From: Limnohabitans sp.
GTDB lineage: Bacteria > Pseudomonadota > Gammaproteobacteria > Burkholderiales > Burkholderiaceae_C
Direction of reading: 5' to 3'
Assembly: GCF_030158565.1 (NCBI RefSeq)
Contig: NZ_JAOASQ010000024.1
Location: 1-61,170 of the forward strand
DNA length: 61,170 nt
The position numbers and the translations under genes are program-made. Below the pieces are notes generated by a model. That model was not told where the DNA came from and did not search any database. It saw only the letters and a program-made list of their open reading frames with translations. Shown one piece after another: positions 58,501-61,170 of the stretch; positions within the stretch are counted from its first letter, which is position 1, and every line of letters starts with the position of its first letter.

Positions 58501-60048
58501 ATGCAACACCCCACCCCGCCGATTCGGCACCTGGTCCTGGTGCTGGGCGACCAGCTGGACCTGAACGCCAGTGCCTTGCAGGATTTCGAGCCTGAGCACG
58601 ATGTGGTCTGGATGGCCGAGGTCATGCAAGAGTCCACCCATGTGCCCTCGTCCAAACAACGCACCGCTTTGTTTTTGAGTGCCATGCGGCACTTTGCACA
58701 GGCCCTGCGCGCACAAGGCTGGACAGTGCATTACACCGAGCTGGACGATGCGGACAACACAGGCACCTTGGCGGGCGAGCTGACCCGCGCCATCGCGCAT
58801 TGGCAACCCCGAGCCCTGTGCATGACCGCGCCGGGCGACTGGCGCGTCTTGCAGGCCATCCAGGCCACGGCCAAGGCGCAGCAAAAGCCCCTGATGCTGC
58901 ACGACGACCTGAGCTTTTTCACCACGGTGCGCGATTTTGCGGCGCACGCCAAAGGCCGCAAGCAGCTGCGCATGGAGTATTGGTACCGCGAACAGCGCCA
59001 ACGCTTTGGCGTGCTGATGGACGGCGGCAAGCCGGTGGGCGGGCAGTGGAATTTCGACGCGGACAACCGCGAGTCGTTCGGCAAACAAGGCCCACAAAAC
59101 CTGCCCGCACCGCAACGCTTTGCGCCCGACGCAACCACGCAAGAGGTGCTGGCACTGGTGTCACGGGTTTTGCCCAAAGCCCCAGGGCAGTTGGACGACT
59201 TTGCCTGGCCCGTCACGCGCACTCAAGCGCTGCAAGCTTTGGACGACTTCATCACCCACCGGCTGCCGCTCTTTGGCCAATACGAAGACGCCATGTGGGC
59301 GGGTGAACCGTGGCTGTACCACTCGCAGCTGTCGGTCTGCCTGAACCTGAAACTGCTGTCAGCGCAGGAGGTGGTGCAAGCGGCCGAACAAGCTTGGACA
59401 CGTGGCCATGCGCCGTTGCCCGCCGTGGAAGGTTTTGTGCGGCAAATTCTGGGCTGGCGCGAATACGTGCGCGGCATGTACTGGACGCAGATGCCCCGCT
59501 ACCTCGACCTCAATGCGCTCAACGCGCAAGAAGCCTTACCCGAATTTTTCTGGACCGGCGAGACCGACATGGCCTGCTTGCGCGATGCCTTAAAGCAAAC
59601 ACTGCGGCATGGCTACGCGCACCACATCCAGCGGCTGATGGTATTGGGCCTGTACGGCCTGCTGCGCGGCGTGCACCCGCAGCAGATGCACAGCTGGTTT
59701 TTGAGTGTGTATGTGGACGCGGTGGAGTGGGTGGAGCTGCCCAACACCCTGGGCATGTCGCAGTTTGGCGATGCCGGCCTGATGGCGAGCAAGCCTTATG
59801 TGGCCACGGGCAAATACATCCAGCGCATGAGCAACCACTGCCAGGGCTGCAAGTTTGATCCGGCGCAATCGGTGGGCCCACAGGCCTGCCCCTACACCAC
59901 GCTGTATTGGGACTTCTTGCGTCGCCACCAGGCATCGCTGGCGAAGAACCCGCGCATGGCCATGCAGCTCAAAAACCTGAACCGCCTGTCGGCTGAGACC
60001 CTCGAAAACATCGCGCAACAGGCGCAAGCCCACCGCCAAAATGACTGA
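58501..60048 (+). CDS. Iron-sulfur bacterial cryptochrome/(6-4) photolyase (FeS-BCP, PhrB-type)
   Basis: The 515-residue protein begins MQHPTPPIRHLVLVLGDQLD. This group binds FAD, a ribolumazine-type antenna and a 4Fe-4S cluster; Cys ligands are likely LSVCLNLK and CQGCKFD ... ACPYTTLYWD. Other parts: GRKQLRMEYWYREQRQRFGV, EYVRGMYWTQMPRYLDLNAL, LYGLLRGVHPQQMHSWFLSV and YVATGKYIQRMSNHC. It repairs (6-4) photoproducts or acts as a photoreceptor. The ATG lies 1 bp after the previous stop. The frame stays open upstream inside the first photolyase but is a shadow there. Confidence 0.93.
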   Translation: MQHPTPPIRHLVLVLGDQLDLNASALQDFEPEHDVVWMAEVMQESTHVPSSKQRTALFLSAMRHFAQALRAQGWTVHYTELDDADNTGTLAGELTRAIAHWQPRALCMTAPGDWRVLQAIQATAKAQQKPLMLHDDLSFFTTVRDFAAHAKGRKQLRMEYWYREQRQRFGVLMDGGKPVGGQWNFDADNRESFGKQGPQNLPAPQRFAPDATTQEVLALVSRVLPKAPGQLDDFAWPVTRTQALQALDDFITHRLPLFGQYEDAMWAGEPWLYHSQLSVCLNLKLLSAQEVVQAAEQAWTRGHAPLPAVEGFVRQILGWREYVRGMYWTQMPRYLDLNALNAQEALPEFFWTGETDMACLRDALKQTLRHGYAHHIQRLMVLGLYGLLRGVHPQQMHSWFLSVYVDAVEWVELPNTLGMSQFGDAGLMASKPYVATGKYIQRMSNHCQGCKFDPAQSVGPQACPYTTLYWDFLRRHQASLAKNPRMAMQLKNLNRLSAETLENIAQQAQAHRQND

Positions 60049-60068
60049 ACGCTGAGCCGCACGCGCGC

Positions 60069-61040
60069 TCAGCCCAGCACCTGAGCCGCCAACCGGGCAT
60101 ACAGCGGAATGCCCAGCAGGATGTTGAAAGGGAAGGTCAGCCCCAGCGACAGGCCCACGTACAAGGACGGGTTGGCCTCGGGCAGCGCATAACGCAGCAC
60201 CGCAGGCACAGCGATGTAGGACGCGCTGGCGGCCAGCACCATCAGCAAGACCGCATCGGCCTGGGGGACTTCGAGCAGCCAGCACAGGCCCAGCGCCATG
60301 CCCGCATGCACCAGGGGGGCCAGCAGGCCATAGGCCAGCAGCCAGGGCGACTGGCCGCGCAAACCCGGCAGGTTGCGGGCGGCCATGAGGCCCATGTCCA
60401 GCAAGAAGAAAGCAAGCATGCCCTTGAACAGGTCACCTGAAAACGGCTGCATCGCCCGCTGACCCGACTCACCGCTGACCATGCCGATCAGCATCGCGCC
60501 CAGCAGCAACAGCTGCGCCCCGTCGGTGAACGACTCGTGCAGGATCTTGCCCATCGAAACGCGCTGGCCTGCTGGACCCTGTTGCGCCCCAGACTGCCCC
60601 CGCAAGCGGTTGGCCATCAGCACGGCAAAGATGATGGCAGGGGATTCCATCAGGGCCATGGCCGCGGCCATGTGCCCCCCGTAGGCCAGGCCATGCGTCT
60701 CCAGGTGGTTCATGGCGGTGATGAAGGTGACGGCACTGACCGAGCCATAGGTGGCCGCCAGGGCCGCCGCATCAAAACCGCTCAAGAGGCGGCGCAGGCA
60801 TTGGTAGCTCAGCCAGGGCACCAGCATGGCCAGAAAGACCGCCAGGGACAGGCTCACCGCGACCTGCGGCGTCAGGCCCGACTGCGCCAGCGCAAAGCCA
60901 CCTTTGAGGCCCAAAGCCATCAAGAGGTAGAGGGACAGGAAACGTGAAATCGCCGGGGGAATCTCCAGGTTCGACTTCACCAGCCCGGCAAAGACGCCGA
61001 ACACAAAAAACAAAATCGCGGGGTCCACCAAGACATGCAT
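60069..61040 (-). CDS. SbtA-like sodium-dependent bicarbonate transport family permease
   Basis: From the ATG at 61040 the protein has 323 residues and about 10 membrane segments: VDPAILFFVFGVFAGLVKSN LEIP, ISRFLSLYLLMALGLKGG and FKGMLAFFLLDMGLMAARNL. The internal repeat of LEIP..IS.FLS.YLL.A.G.KGG is characteristic of the DUF897/SbtA family. Cyanobacterial SbtA imports bicarbonate with Na+; the role in heterotrophs may be anaplerotic bicarbonate supply. It is convergent with the photolyase operon. An upstream frame to 61082 exists but lacks support. Confidence 0.87.
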   Translation of the reverse strand: MHVLVDPAILFFVFGVFAGLVKSNLEIPPAISRFLSLYLLMALGLKGGFALAQSGLTPQVAVSLSLAVFLAMLVPWLSYQCLRRLLSGFDAAALAATYGSVSAVTFITAMNHLETHGLAYGGHMAAAMALMESPAIIFAVLMANRLRGQSGAQQGPAGQRVSMGKILHESFTDGAQLLLLGAMLIGMVSGESGQRAMQPFSGDLFKGMLAFFLLDMGLMAARNLPGLRGQSPWLLAYGLLAPLVHAGMALGLCWLLEVPQADAVLLMVLAASASYIAVPAVLRYALPEANPSLYVGLSLGLTFPFNILLGIPLYARLAAQVLG

Positions 61041-61082
61041 TTCAAACTCCAGATCAAAAACTGCTGTGATTGTGTGACCCAC

Positions 61083-61170
61083 AGTTCATAAAGTAAAATC
61101 GATTTTTAAATACATGGTAATCATCCCCTTTTGCAAGGGTCTCAGAAGTAGAAACGCTACGCAGCCATGG
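61083..61170. other. AT-rich region upstream of the SbtA-like gene
   Basis: Contains TAAAGTAAAATCGATTTTTA and runs to the window edge. Likely a promoter region shared with a divergent gene outside the window; no single box can be assigned. Confidence 0.4.

Noticed and set aside
60051..60073. GCTGAGC/GCTCAGC hairpin between the convergent FeS photolyase and SbtA-like genes as a terminator
   Set aside because: There is no T-run on either strand and it overlaps the permease stop codon; support is too weak.
1..61170. tRNA or rRNA genes and IS transposases
   Set aside because: I found no cloverleaf-like sequence, rRNA stretch or transposase frame; intergenic regions are short or filled with the palindromic repeats listed.

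Overview
The window looks like chromosomal DNA of a betaproteobacterium in the Burkholderiales, most likely Comamonadaceae. It is GC-rich, densely packed and strongly codon-biased, so long antisense shadow ORFs are common. The gene content fits that group: Bug-type periplasmic binding protein, AidB-like acyl-CoA dehydrogenase, malate synthase G, leucine degradation genes and a double-length UvrA. The family placement is inference; no rRNA or tRNA gene was found.

Layout. 1-19.2 kb is mostly core genome: MBL-fold hydrolase start, gshB, amidotransferase/MFS/CWC run, crotonase and AidB-like dehydrogenase, glcB with a divergent LysR gene, psiF-like gene, argS-SPOR-dsbA, lptA-lptB-rpoN, rlmL-like-PIN-UPF0149. 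20.0-28.0 kb is an accessory, partly decayed region: a TolC-like gene followed by a type I secretion ABC transporter that stops before its ATPase domain, a Schlafen/AlbA_2 gene, a 5'-truncated SLBB polysaccharide-export gene, a GIY-YIG gene and a HigB/HigA-type pair whose toxin has an in-frame stop. All of this is embedded in dense palindromic repeats. 28.0-39.1 kb holds a Bug-type binding protein, a DamX-like SPOR/HAD/methyltransferase run, a 38-bp tandem repeat array and the 1957-codon tandem UvrA. 39.2-43.7 kb holds an MHS transporter, an orphan DUF4212 symporter small subunit, and a kinase-USP gene coupled to a metallophosphatase.

43.8-52.6 kb is a leucine/isovalerate degradation operon (carboxylase beta, methylglutaconyl-CoA hydratase, carboxylase alpha, HMG-CoA lyase, plus accessory genes) interrupted by a vapBC module with its own promoter and palindromic operator. 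52.6-54.2 kb has an AraC regulator and the 3' end of an actP acetate symporter. 54.2-60.0 kb is a probable light/DNA-repair island: HNH, DUF2256 and Rrf2 genes on one strand, and MerR, an unknown gene and two different photolyase-family genes on the other. The two halves share a control region with phased direct repeats. An SbtA-like bicarbonate transporter closes the window.

The strongest unusual signals are: (i) palindromic repeat families that form arrays, flank the broken toxin cassette as 137-bp direct repeats, and sit in frame inside linkers of the double UvrA; (ii) the toxin nonsense codon; (iii) the split DUF4212/actP locus; (iv) vapBC inside the leucine operon; (v) the divergent Rrf2/MerR photolyase island.
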